A DNA stretch of 64,000 nucleotides from Stercorarius parasiticus (lineage: Eukaryota > Chordata > Aves > Charadriiformes > Stercorariidae). The first letter of the stretch is position 1. The number at the start of each line of letters is the position of its first letter. Made by a program: the position numbers and the translations under genes. The stretch spans positions 372,001 through 436,000 of the forward strand of contig VWZL01002002.1 of NCBI GenBank assembly GCA_013396915.1. The letters are read 5' to 3'. Positions 35,501-45,560 of this stretch are shown piece after piece. Below the pieces are notes generated by a model. It had not been told where the DNA came from. It was given only the letters and a program-made list of their open reading frames with translations, and made no database searches.

Positions 35501-37914
35501 TTTGTGCCACAAGGCCTTCTTCCACATAGCCACAGAGAGAGACTGCCTGAATAGCAGGTATTTTTTTTTCATAGTAATAGTAGGGTAATATGAAAATACT
35601 TAAGAAAATGCTGTCAGTGATGCAGACTGCATTTCTGAGGGGGTCTTGAATAAATTGCGCCTGTGACTTTGGAAGGGGGAGACTCCTCTCGCCTCATTCC
35701 GGACATCGTCCAAGTTCTCCTCAAAAGACAGAGCCGGGTGCAGCCTTTTGTGTTCCCTTTTACCGTAACAGACTTTACAACGTGCCTTTCTCTCTTTGTA
35801 GACGCCGGCGTGCAGCAGGACAGTGCAACCCCGGCAGCTCCTTACTCCAGCCTTCCAGAGTCGGTGTTGTACCCCAGCCTTCCAGGAGATGTCGCCCAAG
35901 CTACAGCTAGCTCCAATGACTACCAGGGCTTGCTGCCCCTGGATGTTAACTGTATCCTCAAGCCAAACTCGTTTGATATAGCGAAGATGGAGGAGCCCGC
36001 AGGTAGGAAGCAGCAGTTACTGTTTAAATGTTTTTATTCGTTTCCTGAGCCTTTGTTTGTGACCAAGCTACCGATGAGTTATACAGAGGGAAAGAGGCGT
36101 GCTTTCCCCACAGAGGAAATGGCAGGCCTTTGCTCATCTCCTAATGAAGCCACTCAGCCACCTGAGTAGCAAACTCACATTGAGCTTTAAAATACATTTT
36201 TCTGCCACCAAATAAGCTTCATATTTTACATGGCTCTAGGGTATAAGGGATCAGTGGGAGAAATATATCGGGGGGAAAAAATGAGGGATACAAAGACGAA
36301 TATACTTTATGTGTACATGGCGCGCTGTCTCCACAGCTCTGACACTGCACGAGCCATGCTGTACTTTGCAATTCAGTGTTTTAATGCAGAGAATGTGTGT
36401 TGACTTCCATAAACACATGCTCCTGTCTTTCACAGGAAATATCAGTGGGGATATTATTGATGAACTCATGTCTTCTGACGGTAAGTATTTAGCATCTTTA
36501 GTTTTCTAATAATCACAAGTAGCAGCGTGAGTTTGCGTGAACAGCACTCTTGGTAGGTGTCTGTTAAATCCGATGCTAAGAGTCAGTATGAAACTATTTC
36601 TTTCCCCTGTACTGCCCTCCTCTACCTTTGTCATTCTTGTCTTTGCTCCCCTTTCCATTTCCTGCAACAGTTTTATTTAATAATCAAAATATGAAAGCCT
36701 TAATCCAGCAAGCACTTACATGCATGAGTAACCCACCAGTCCTTAATTCAGGAACGAAGAAAGAACAGCCTGATGACTAGAGTGCTGCCTTAAAAAAAAN
36801 CTGTTCTGCCTCAAGTTTCCTGCAGAAGCTTTGAGTAAACATTTCAGAACATATTTACATGCCTGCACGCAGACTGATCCACAGCCAGCTGTGGTACACT
36901 ATCAGAACAGTCAAATGTCACCCATTTCTGTTCTTGCACCTCAGTGGCCCTGAGTGCAGAACTGAACCGCAGCTTGTAAATTCACATGCTCCCTGCCTCT
37001 CTGCTCCATCTCGCTAAGGTGCCAGGCAAAGAGGTGAATTCAGCTGGCGTTCCTCTTACCCTGTAAATATGCTGCCTTTGCTCATATCTGCCCTTCAAGC
37101 AGACAACCTCAGGGCTCCTCCAGAAAGAACCATGTAATTATAAGCTCCGGGGCAAGATGGGATTATGTGAACGTGCCAATACATGGCTAAAATGGAAATG
37201 GCCTCCACATTTAGAGCAGGTACAGCACACCCGGCTCATCTGCACCAGGTTAGTATTCCTGAGGGTGCAGCATGAGCGCTGAGGCTGCTCGTGTTCCTTT
37301 CCCAAAGACGGCTTCAAGTCCATGTTTGAAATGCAGTGCACAGAGAAACTGCTAGCCTCCATTTTTCATCTGTAAAAACAGGGATAACTGGTAAATTCCT
37401 TACTTAAAACTATGACTATTTGAAGGCTGATACATGCAATACTGTAACAAGACAAAGGAATACAAATATAAATGATGGCTTTCTGATAAAAGTTTGAAAA
37501 GCTGCTCAGGAGCTCCTTTGCTGCAGAAGGAGAAATTAAGTCGCTATTCCACAGCTATCACTCTATTCCAGCAAGTTCACTTAACATACTAAGCAAAAAA
37601 ATGTAGATGTGTTACTTACTGCCTTAGTTTGAAGGCAATAGGGGTATTCACAGTATGTATTCTTGCATGCTTGTCAGGTTATCAAGACTGTTTTAATTAT
37701 TAAGACTAACCCTGATACTTGTGATGACAAACATACTGGATTATGAGACGGGGCTGATGTTCCAGAAGTGTTTTAATTTAAACTAAACTATTCCTGCTTT
37801 ACAGTTTTTCCTCTCTTACGACTCTCTCCTACTCCCGGAGATGACTACAACTTTAACCTGGATGATAATGAAGGAGTCTGTGATCTCTTTGATGTGCAGA
37901 TACTAAATTATTAG
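29427..37914 (+). CDS. E2F5: E2F5 transcription factor (first exon missing, eight exons visible)
   Basis: E2F5 binds DNA with a DP partner and recruits p130/p107 pocket proteins to repress cell-cycle genes (family knowledge). Exons: 29427-29536, 30218-30379, 31627-31670, 33086-33150, 34824-35091, 35802-36002, 36436-36480, 37805-37914; 1,005 nt in one frame, 334 residues plus TAG. Residues 1-40 are the DNA-binding winged helix ([24 protein letters not shown]). About 45-95 is the DP-dimerisation leucine zipper ([20 protein letters not shown]), and about 92-150 the marked box ([29 protein letters not shown]). Pro-rich linkers follow, then the pocket-binding activation end ([21 protein letters not shown]). 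The intron 30380-31626 is AT-AC. Exon 35802-36002 is absent from the human 346-residue protein as I remember it. RBIS converges from the right. Confidence 0.95.
30218..30379 (+). CDS. E2F5: E2F5 exon, dimerisation coiled coil
   Basis: Encodes [20 protein letters not shown]...[11 protein letters not shown] plus two bases of a Gln codon. Acceptor TTTAAG. The downstream border is not GT but ATATCCTTTT, the minor-spliceosome AT-AC 5' splice site. Confidence 0.93.
30380..31626 (+). other. E2F5: U12-type AT-AC intron of E2F5
   Basis: Starts ATATCCTTTT (consensus RTATCCTTT) and ends ..AAGTTAC. A perfect branch site TTCCTTGAC lies at 31609-31617, its branch A about 10 bases before the AC terminus. 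Removing it joins CA|A into Gln and restores [16 protein letters not shown], as expected from human E2F5. No GT donor nearby gives this frame. Confidence 0.93.
31046..31290 (+). mobile_element. Old, diverged CR1 LINE 3' fragment
   Basis: Contains TTAGACATTAGGAGAGGCTT, then a decayed 3' tail equivalent to the usual GATCCTGCC..TTGGACTAGATGACCTC (here TGATCCTACCTTGAGGCAAG). No intact terminal octamers. It lies inside the E2F5 AT-AC intron. Confidence 0.6.
31627..31670 (+). CDS. E2F5: E2F5 short exon, start of marked box
   Basis: 44 bases between an AC acceptor and a GTAAGT donor. It encodes [14 protein letters not shown], identical to my memory of the human segment. It is too short to appear as an independent open frame; found by looking for the missing marked-box residues. 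Confidence 0.93.
33086..33150 (+). CDS. E2F5: E2F5 exon, marked box
   Basis: Encodes (G)[21 protein letters not shown], the conserved E2F4/5 marked-box strand. Acceptor ACCAG, donor GTATGT. 65 bases, ends in phase 0. Confidence 0.94.
34824..35091 (+). CDS. E2F5: E2F5 exon, end of marked box and Pro-rich linker
   Basis: Encodes [20 protein letters not shown] then [20 protein letters not shown] and a Pro/Ala/Thr/Gln linker. Acceptor TTACAG; it ends one base into a codon before a weak donor GTGGGG. The frame reads on about 35 bases into the intron. Confidence 0.94.
35802..36002 (+). CDS. E2F5: E2F5 additional cassette exon (67 codons)
   Basis: 201 bases, acceptor TTTGTAG, donor GTAGGA, phase 1 on both sides so it can be skipped in frame. 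It encodes a Ser/Pro/Leu-rich stretch with [15 protein letters not shown] and [21 protein letters not shown] do not recall this in the main human E2F5 protein. It may correspond to the longer linker before the pocket-binding end in E2F4. Confidence 0.75.
36436..36480 (+). CDS. E2F5: E2F5 short exon before activation domain
   Basis: 45 bases encoding [14 protein letters not shown], matching human [14 protein letters not shown]. Acceptor TCACAG, donor GTAAGT, phase 1 at both ends. Confidence 0.94.
36800..36800. other. Single-N contig join in E2F5 last intron
   Basis: One unresolved base after an A8 run. I see no repeated sequence across this join, unlike the join at 45561. Confidence 0.8.
37805..37914 (+). 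CDS. E2F5: E2F5 terminal exon, pocket-protein-binding domain
   Basis: Encodes [20 protein letters not shown] then [15 protein letters not shown] and TAG. It differs from the human tail as I remember it by a single residue (G for A in TPGDD). Acceptor TTTACAG. Confidence 0.96.
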
Positions 37915-38475
37915 ATATTGTGTCAACCGGACTACTTATCTACCTCTAACTATAACATTCTAGACTTCTTCATAACCTAAGTATTTGAATAATGAATGTA
38001 TAACTTCTTAGTTCACTGACTCTGGGAGTATATTTCCTTTTGCTTCCTTTAACTACTTCACAAAACAAATTCAACAACCAGAAAAAAGGGCTTTTATCAC
38101 AAGTTCTGGCACGTTTTTTCACCTGAGTGTCCTCTGTGTAATCTATTTGGAGTTTTCTTTAGTAAGAAAAGTGAAAATGCTTTATAGCCTTTTCATCATT
38201 TTAAAAAAAATGATTAGGCTTCTTGCTCACAGTTAACAGCATTTTCTTTGAAGCTTTACTGCCAAGAAGCTTTCTATTTTTTTTTTTAACCTTTCAATCA
38301 ATTTTGAAGCTTTCACTGCCAACTGAAAAGTGAAGGATATCAACTTGAGTTATGCTAAACTGTTTCAGTGAACCAATTTTGTGAAGTGCCTTCTGTTTTA
38401 GCACTTTAAGTTTCTCACACTGACTTCTGACATTCCACTTTCCTAGATGATAGGAAAGGTCTGTTTGTAGTTTGT

Positions 38476-38481
38476 ATTAAA
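38476..38481 (+). terminator. E2F5: Possible alternative E2F5 poly(A) signal
   Basis: ATTAAA variant hexamer about 40 bases upstream of the canonical AATAAA; it could give a slightly shorter 3' UTR. Confidence 0.35.
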
Positions 38482-38513
38482 GTGTGCCAATACTTGTATA
38501 TTAACAAGATTTT

Positions 38514-38519
38514 TTTAAT
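38514..38519 (-). terminator. RBIS: Candidate RBIS poly(A) signal
   Basis: On the minus strand this is ATTAAA, 73 bases after the RBIS stop. It shares bases with the opposing E2F5 signal. Confidence 0.5.
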
Positions 38520-38522
38520 AAA
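38517..38522 (+). terminator. E2F5: E2F5 poly(A) signal
   Basis: AATAAA about 600 bases after the E2F5 stop, followed by GT/T-rich sequence. It overlaps the minus-strand ATTAAA of RBIS. Confidence 0.75.
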
Positions 38523-38591
38523 ATTGTACAAACAAAGCCATCAGTATTTTTCATCTTCATTTCTTGCAATCCCTTCATTGTCCGTTATGCA

Positions 38592-38660
38592 TTACAGCTG
38601 AGCTAATAGGCTTGTGGCAGCATCCACGTTTGCTGGTTTCTCTTCCAGACGGGTGGAAAC
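38592..38660 (-). CDS. RBIS: RBIS terminal exon
   Basis: Acceptor TCTTGCAG, then [22 protein letters not shown] and TAA. Too short for a standalone frame; found from the expected human ending KPVNVDEATRLMALL. Confidence 0.93.
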   Translation of the reverse strand, partial: VSTRLEEKPANVDAATSLLAQL

Positions 38661-41600
38661 CTGCAAGAAATGAGTTACAGTTTAAAGTAGAAAGCAGTAT
38701 CTCTTTACTCTGCTTGAAAAAAAAAACTAATAAATACCTGTAATCTAGCAGATTAGTTTGTCTTTATATATTTAATTTAGACTAATTTTGCAGTCATAAT
38801 TCAACGATTTGGGGGATTACAAAATCACTAAACTTGACAGATAAGCAGCCAATATTTTATGCTGCAGAAGAAAGACAAAGCATCGTGCCAGTAACATTTC
38901 ATTTTTCTCTCAGCCTCTCCTTAAGGTATTTGACACTTGTTCTGGTGCTCCCAGACATACAGAAACTTGATCACCCCAGGCACAGTAAATAAAACTCAAC
39001 TCATGTCCACTTCTCCCAACTCCCTCTACTTCCCCCAACAGTCAGGATGGATTTATCTGTACTTTGTCCCAGCCCACTGCTTTCTCTCTCCCCCAAACCG
39101 TGCACAGTATATCAGGAGGAGCATAAAGAGCTTATATGGAGGAGCTTGTCTGCAATTAAATTCTGTGAATGAATTCTTGCTCAAGACTGCATGTAGCCCT
39201 GTTTAATAAACTAGACAAAGGAAGATGGGTGAAACACTGTCTTGAACTCTTAAGCGCTACAGGCAAGAGCTCCAGTACAGAAATTGCTGTTTCAGATGTT
39301 GGTACTTCTGATGAGGCAATATGAAGTCTCAGGAATTGGGAACAGAAAGAGGCAGAGCTGTTTGGTTCAAAGCACTATCAGGTGCTTCAGGTGGGGAACA
39401 GCAAGGTTCATCCTTACTTTCCGTGTCTATTCATGTTGAGCATAGGTCTCAAATCAAGGGACTGGAGCTGGAATTAACTTTAAAAAAAATAAATAGAACA
39501 TAATATAAAAATATGTTTTGGAAGCATGCTCCAGCTTGGCTGTCCACCTTCTTCTCTCTTGACTTTAGTAGCTATATGGCGCTTGAATATGCTAACCAGA
39601 TTTCAGCATTACCACACAACTGAAATTAATAAAGCTGGGTTTAAAGCTTTAAAGCAACTGCATGAATTGCCTGCAGTCTTAGAGCCAGAATATAATGCTT
39701 TGAACATGCATTTTCCTTTCATTTACCTCCTCAGATTTTTACAAAGGAAAATTACCTCATGACTCTTCTGAGGTTCTGCTGCAACGCTTTTTGATAGCTG
39801 CTGTACTTCTTTCTGAACTTCAGCAAATGCTTTATTTATTGCACTAACTTTCTCAGCATTTCTAATGTTTATCTGGGAGGGGAAAAAAAATACACACATT
39901 AGTATTTTTAACTGAAATTCCATTGGCATGTGAAATTGCACCATTTTTGTGCAACTATTATACAGCCAGTGTTATATGCATATCTTCCAAAATTGCTTTT
40001 TAGTAGGTATGTTTTTAAACTTGAGTTTATCTGTTACTTAATTATATCATCTAGTCATGTACTACTAATGTTCTAATAAATTGAAATTATGAAAGCAATT
40101 AAATTTGTACTATTGGAACGGGAGCCCAGAAACTGAACACAAAGAAAACAAAAGCCAGGCTGCGGACAGGCCCCGCTATGTCACCCTCAGCTTCTCTTAG
40201 CTGGAGTGGAGTTCCAGGACGGGCTCCTTCCTTCATTTGTAAGGGATCTTACCATTTTGAATTTCTTCCAGTAGCTTGCCTTTCAGCATCACACCTTGCA
40301 TCCCTATTTGTTCATACTGTAGGTCTGGCCAACAACGTGTATCAAATTTTGCTATGGTATTTAAAGAAACATCTGTGGCTGTAGCAGACCAGGAAGTGTG
40401 TCTGGTCCCTGGACACCGCAGCCTCACTTACTAGCCCAAGCCTGCCTTCGTAAGTTATTTCAGCAATGATGCTTGCTTTCAAAGGAGAAGAGCTAAGACA
40501 TAGATGTGTGCTGTGCTCTGGGGATAATAATCTGTCATAGAGGAGCAGGGTGGATGCATGGGGCCATCAACTCTTTCACCACTGCAGCAAATTAAAATTC
40601 AGCTGATCTCAGCCCTAGCACCTGTTGCTTGTGAAGCACCACGTTTGGAAGAGGATCATAGCCAGATAATGGCGTATTACATTGCAAATGTTCCAGAAGC
40701 ACACTCGCACTTCTTCAGGCAACCCTAAATTTCAGGATACCTACTGCTGTTCCAAAGGCTATCCCTGTAATTCACCTCTCAGCAATTTACATAAGCAGAA
40801 GCAAAACGTGAACTGTTACCCGTATTCATTTTGCTTTCAAAGCTTCCATAATTTCACAGTGTGTGTACATTAACAATAATTCCATTTATTCTGAGTGAGT
40901 AACCGAGAGAACCAGTAGTAAGAAAGCAGTGGCAAGTGGCTGATAAAAAAAACCTATTCAGATTAGCAGTTCAGTTCATAATAACCTGGATGGTGACTCC
41001 AGAAACACAGACTCAGCTCCTAGTTCAAATCAGAGCAGATGAGACAGTGGGCAATGCAATTCACAAAGAGCTCAGGTTTCCCATTGGAGCTTGTTACCAT
41101 TTTCCAGCTTCACAGGGGTGCTGAAAGGATCCAGTCAGTTTTAATACCTGATATCCTCAGCTACTCTGGCAGGAGTCCTCCATAAAAAGAGGCTCTGTAG
41201 CTAGCATGTGTGTCTATATCAAAAGTTGTTTGAATAGTTATAATGAGCTTTTATCTATTAGAGAATAAACCTATTTTAATGATTTTTTTTATCATTTTCC
41301 TATACTGCTTAATGATAAGTAAATCCCCAAAGGCTTAATGAATTAAAGAATACGGCTTCAAACACACAGAATAAAATTTTACTCCTAATAAGCTACTGAA
41401 TATGTTTTTAAACCTGTTTCTCCCTTTATTATACAGAACCCTCTAGACTAAGTGGAGATGTGACGCCAGCAATATGAAATTGTTTTGGGGCTCCCTGTTT
41501 ATTTCCGAATTTATTTTTGTTACGTTCCTGTCGGCCTACCAGATGAACTTGTCAAGTGGCTTTAGCTTCCAGGAGAAATCTGAAAGGGCCTTTTTTCAGA

Positions 41601-43531
41601 GCTGCTATTTAACTCTGTTTGCCCAGCAGACTGCAACTAAATCTAATGGGAACAATCCGCCACTAACTTTCTGTTTTTATTATCAGATGCTCTTCTAGAC
41701 TCTCAGCAGATCACACAGCTCAGGCTGAAGGCAGGGTTTAAGAAGATACCGTATAATGACTTGCCGTTACCAAAAGGAAAACTCTTGCTTAGATACCCCC
41801 ACACCTCTTCCCCTGCATTGCTCCCTGCCACGCGACCCACTCACTTCCTCCTCTGGGCTGTGGTGCTCTCCAGACACAAAAATGGCAGAATATTATTTTT
41901 GCTTCTTTACTTTTCCATTGCTTTAGAAGGGTCTGCGATGCATCCCAGCCCATCTAACGTGTTAGAAGAGGGAAAAGAGGAATTAGGAGTAAAACAGAAG
42001 GCAGTGTGTGCTCTTAGATCCGTTCAGTGCATCTGACTGACAGTTTTACTTGACAGCTGAGACAAATAAACAGCTTCTGGATCAGAAAAGGCTCCATCTT
42101 TTCTTCCCCCAAAAAAAGTTTCTCTTTACATTCATCCATAATTAAGTTTGTTCAACTCATCAACCCAGCAAAAAAAAAAATGCAAAACACATTTTTAATT
42201 GCTTTTGCTGCTGATTTAGCAAGTTGAATCACCTAGTATGCGATGAGTTCCTGGGCCAGCATCAAGGTGAGCTGTGGGAACACAGCCCGAAGCTTGGTAA
42301 GGGGAGCTGAGGCTGGGAAGATGATGGAAAGAAGCAGCACTTCCCCTCACAGCATCTGTGCCTAGTGGTTTGGATCAAGCCATTTTGTTAAACCGTACCC
42401 TGAATTACACCATCAGTGATGCTGCAAGCATTGCCTAGAAAAATGTAAGCTCATTAAACTAATGTCTTTTGCATCCCATTCCCCAGGACATACAGAGTTG
42501 CTATCCTGTACTCGGCACTGGTGAGGCCCTACCTTGAGTACTGTGGGGCCCCTCACTACAAGAAAGACATTGAGATGCTGCAGCAAGTCCAGAGAAGGGC
42601 AATGAAGCTGGTGAGGGGTCTGGAGCATGAGTCTTATGAGGAGCGGCTGAGGGAACTGGGGTTGTTCAGCCTGGAGAAAAGGAGGCTGAGGGGAGACTTT
42701 ATCGCTCTCTACAGCTACCAGAAGGGAGGTTGTAGCGAGGTGGGGGTCGGTCTCTTCCCCCGAGTAACAGACGATAGGACAAGAGGAAATGGCCTCAAGA
42801 CCCTCAAGGGAATGTTTAGGTTGGATATTAGGAAAAATTTCTTCATTGAAAAAACTGGAACAGGCTGTCCAGGGAAGTGGCAGAATCGTCATCCCTGGAG
42901 CTAAGTGACGGGTAGACATGGTGCTAAGGGACATGGTTCAGTGATGGTTTTTGTCAGTGTTAGGTTAATGGTTGGACTCAATGATCTCAAAGGTCCCTTC
43001 CAACCTAGGCAATTCTATGATTCTATTCTACTGAGTATTTTCTAAATGCATCCCCTTCAAGCAGAACAGCTTTAAGTCGCATGTGGTGGATGCTTGCAGA
43101 TCAGTCAAATAAACGTTTTGTGCCTCTCTTTTTGAAGATGATGACATCAACATATAAACCAAATTTTCAGGCGGAAATCATCTACTTCGCAATCTCGTAC
43201 CCAGAAGAATGCTGTCCATAAAACCGCTCTGGCCAGTCCCTCGCTCACTAGCGCTTCCCCCGCCCCGCAGAGGCGGCCCAAGAGGAGGAAAGGCCGCACC
43301 AGCCCGGCCTGCCGCCCCGGCGTGGGGCCTACGGGCGACGGGGCTGGGCTGCGGCCTTCCCCCCGCCGGGGAAGCCACCTCCGGCCCGGCGACCCCCCCC
43401 CGCCCTCGCCCCAGCGCCGCTCACCTGCTTCAGCCCGGAGGTGACAGGCCGCGCCTTCCCCTTGGCCTTGGCCTTGACGGCACCGCTGCGGGCGATACTG
43501 AAGACACTCGCCGCCTTCGCGGATCGCGACC
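38592..43531 (-). CDS. RBIS: RBIS (C8orf59), ribosomal biogenesis factor, N-terminus in gap
   Basis: RBIS is a small basic nucleolar protein implicated in pre-60S ribosome assembly (family knowledge). Three minus-strand coding exons in transcript order: 43531-43425 (open into the gap), 39872-39756, 38660-38592. They join in frame to give 96 residues: ..[28 protein letters not shown], then [20 protein letters not shown]..., then [22 protein letters not shown] and TAA. Human is 100 residues (NVFHIASQKNFKAKNKAKPV...ANVDEATRLMALL-type ending), so only about five N-terminal codons are hidden. The lysine-rich N-terminal part is consistent with RNA or nucleolar binding. It converges on E2F5 and diverges from CA13. 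Confidence 0.92.
39756..39872 (-). CDS. RBIS: RBIS middle exon
   Basis: 117 bases, 39 codons, phase 0 at both ends: [39 protein letters not shown] (one run, split here for length), matching human INIMNEEKVNRVNKAFVNVQ. Acceptor CTCCCAG, donor GTAATT. Confidence 0.94.
39873..43424 (-). other. RBIS intron 1
   Basis: 3.55 kb. Holds the CR1 copy at 42487-43026; the remaining sequence is AT-rich with no gene I can support. Confidence 0.6.
42487..43026 (+). mobile_element. CR1 LINE 3' fragment with remnant reverse-transcriptase tail
   Basis: Plus-strand CR1 with a readable C-terminal ORF2 segment from about 42521 ([54 protein letters not shown]). The usual 3' end follows: GGTTGGACTCAATGATCTCA, AGGTCCCTTCCAACCTAGGC, ATTCTATGATTCTATT. 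It is 5'-truncated. The frame is lost after ..GTGCPGKWQ, so it encodes no active enzyme. It inserted in RBIS intron 1, antisense to RBIS. Confidence 0.95.
43215..43531. promoter_or_regulatory. RBIS: CpG island over RBIS first exon
   Basis: Dense CpG and GC-rich sequence around the RBIS first coding exon, running into the gap; sequence right of the gap is AT-rich. The RBIS transcription start is therefore probably inside the gap. Confidence 0.6.
43425..43531 (-). CDS. RBIS: RBIS first coding exon (partial)
   Basis: 35 codons visible before a GTGAGC donor, ending [10 protein letters not shown] in phase 0. It is cut by the gap at 43532, so the ATG is not seen. Embedded in a CpG island. Confidence 0.88.
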
Positions 43532-43832
43532 NNNNNNNNNNNNNNNNNNNNNNNNNNNNNNNNNNNNNNNNNNNNNNNNNNNNNNNNNNNNNNNNNNNNN
43601 NNNNNNNNNNNNNNNNNNNNNNNNNNNNNNNNNNNNNNNNNNNNNNNNNNNNNNNNNNNNNNNNNNNNNNNNNNNNNNNNNNNNNNNNNNNNNNNNNNNN
43701 NNNNNNNNNNNNNNNNNNNNNNNNNNNNNNNNNNNNNNNNNNNNNNNNNNNNNNNNNNNNNNNNNNNNNNNNNNNNNNNNNNNNNNNNNNNNNNNNNNNN
43801 NNNNNNNNNNNNNNNNNNNNNNNNNNNNNNNN
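43532..43832. other. Assembly gap (301 N) over RBIS 5' end
   Basis: Unresolved bases replacing the RBIS start codon, 5' UTR and probable promoter. Confidence 0.95.
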
Positions 43833-44389
43833 CAAAATAATGAAAAAAAAAAATGTGTATTTATGCATTAGGGATTGGTTGGTGTGTTCCCCTTCCCAGT
43901 GACCTGCTGAAGGTGGTTTTTATAAAATATTTTAATAGTATAAAAATATTGGAAATATAAAATAGCCGAAACGCTTTGGGATCTAAAAATGCCGTTAACG
44001 CTCCAGCCGCTGCCTGAGACGCTTAGGGGAGAAGTGCGTTATTTCCAGCTGTTGCTGTGCTCACAGCTGGCCGCCGCCGAGTGAACGGCCACGGTGACAA
44101 AACGCGGGCCGGCCAGTCCCTGAAACACAGGGGTTTTAAAAAATAAAAAAAAAAAATTAAAAAATTACGAGTGGGTTGTGGGAAACCCTTCTGCCTGGTG
44201 GGCTCCGCCCGTAAAAGGTGAATCTTTCTACGGCCGGTTCCAAAATTCCAAAGGGAATTGTGCAGCGGGGGCCGGGCAGCGGTGCCCCCTGTGCTTGCCT
44301 TTCGGGAGACTGGGGGGGTGGTAACCCCGGGAACAGACACTTATTTCCCCGTCTCTCCTTGCCGCCCCACTGACGGCACTCGCGGCAAG

Positions 44390-44920
44390 GTGGGTGGCTG
44401 TCGGGGGGGTGGGGATTAACTCTGTCGCAGCGGTCCCCCGTGCCGCTGCCCCCCGGCCGCCCCGACGTCGCGGCGCTGCGAGGAAGCTGGGCGGCGGAGG
44501 GCTGGGGAGGGGGGAGGAGAACCGACAGGGATGGGCCGAGGGGCCGGGGCCGGGGCCGGGCTGCGCTGGGCGGGCGGGGAGCGCTGGAGATTCCTTATCG
44601 GCGCCCGAGCATCGGGGCGTCGCCGCCCGTCGCCTTCAAAGCGGGCGGTGGTGACGGTGCGGACGCCTCTCCCGTCCCGTCCCGTCCCGTCAGGAGACCA
44701 GAGCCATGCTGCACTGGGGCTACGACGAGCACAACGGTAGGGGGGCGGCGGGTCGGGGGCGGCTGCGCTGCTCCCCGCGGGGCCGTCGGGGCGGCGGCGG
44801 CAAGCGGGGTGTCCCGTCCCCCCCACAACAAGGGCGCCTCCGGCGTCTCCCCCGCCCCGGAGAAAGCTGAGCGAGCGGAAACGCTGCCGAGGCTTCGCGA
44901 CGTGAGAGCGGGCAGATTTT
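44390..44920 (+). promoter_or_regulatory. CA13: CpG island at CA13 first exon
   Basis: GC-rich island spanning the CA13 start codon. It contains G-runs (44497-44580) able to form a G-quadruplex and four tandem CCCGT units (44671-44690) ending 15 bases before the ATG. No TATA box was seen. The same island is repeated at 45562-46016 by the duplicated segment. Confidence 0.65.
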
Positions 44921-45560
44921 TGTCTGGGCATGATGCAAGGCTGGCTGCTGAGAGAGGGGTTTGGTGCGGGCAGTATCGCCTGCCAGAGTCGGGTCGGGGG
45001 TTGGCTCCGAGTGGGAAAATTGTGCCATCGCCTTCCGCGTAAGGATTTCATTTGCCCATCTAGTCGAATAGTGGCATGTACATATCCGTGGTTTATTAGA
45101 CGGTCACACTGGTCAGAGATGCTGTATGGCAGGGCCTCCCTGACTCCGGCTGCGTTCTGCTTCTGTTGGATGGTGGGAAATACTGGGTCCTGGAATTGGT
45201 CATTTGAATGTGTAACTATGCACCTAAGAGGAGATGCTTCTGGATTTTAGTTGTTTCATGGTTTCCTTAATCTTGTTGGTCTTTGAAGTCCCAAGGTGTG
45301 CTCATCAGCAGGCTTACTTTCCTCTGTTTTGCATTGTAACTCATGCAAACCCTGCTCCTGTGTGTGCAGACCGGCTCACAAGTCATGCAGGTAGAAATGA
45401 AAGCGCTTTTGTAAATTGGAGACTCAGCCCTGATAAAGTAAATGGAATAATTTACATTGTCTGTTATAGTACACAGAGAAATAAAACACCATGGTAGTAA
45501 AAGGAGAAAGCTATATGTTTGCATACACTCATGCCTATAGGAGTATACTTCATTTATATT
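44466..45560. repeat. Left copy of 1,095-bp near-identical tandem segment
   Basis: Matches 45562-46656 at a constant offset of 1,096 bases. I noticed only two differences, at 44481 (A vs G) and 44488 (T vs G). The copy stops exactly at a single N, which suggests overlapping contig ends rather than true duplication. Confidence 0.9.
44706..44736 (+). CDS. CA13: CA13 exon 1, left copy
   Basis: ATG CTG CAC TGG GGC... encodes [10 protein letters not shown] plus one base of Gly, donor GTAGGG. It is in the left, probably artefactual, copy of the repeated segment. Human CA13 starts MSRLSWGYREHNG, so the start is three codons shorter or differently placed. Confidence 0.75.

Noticed and set aside
35663..36169. 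Single 168-codon reading from 35663
   Set aside because: It merges intron with the E2F5 cassette exon; only 35802-36002 has splice borders and fits the E2F5 frame.
42413..42934. 173-codon minus-strand open frame
   Set aside because: Antisense shadow of the CR1 ORF2 remnant.
44416..45051. 200-211-codon frames on both strands in the CA13 CpG island, repeated at 45491-46147
   Set aside because: Arg/Pro/Gly-rich translations of GC-rich promoter DNA, open on both strands at once, and copied only because the segment itself is duplicated.
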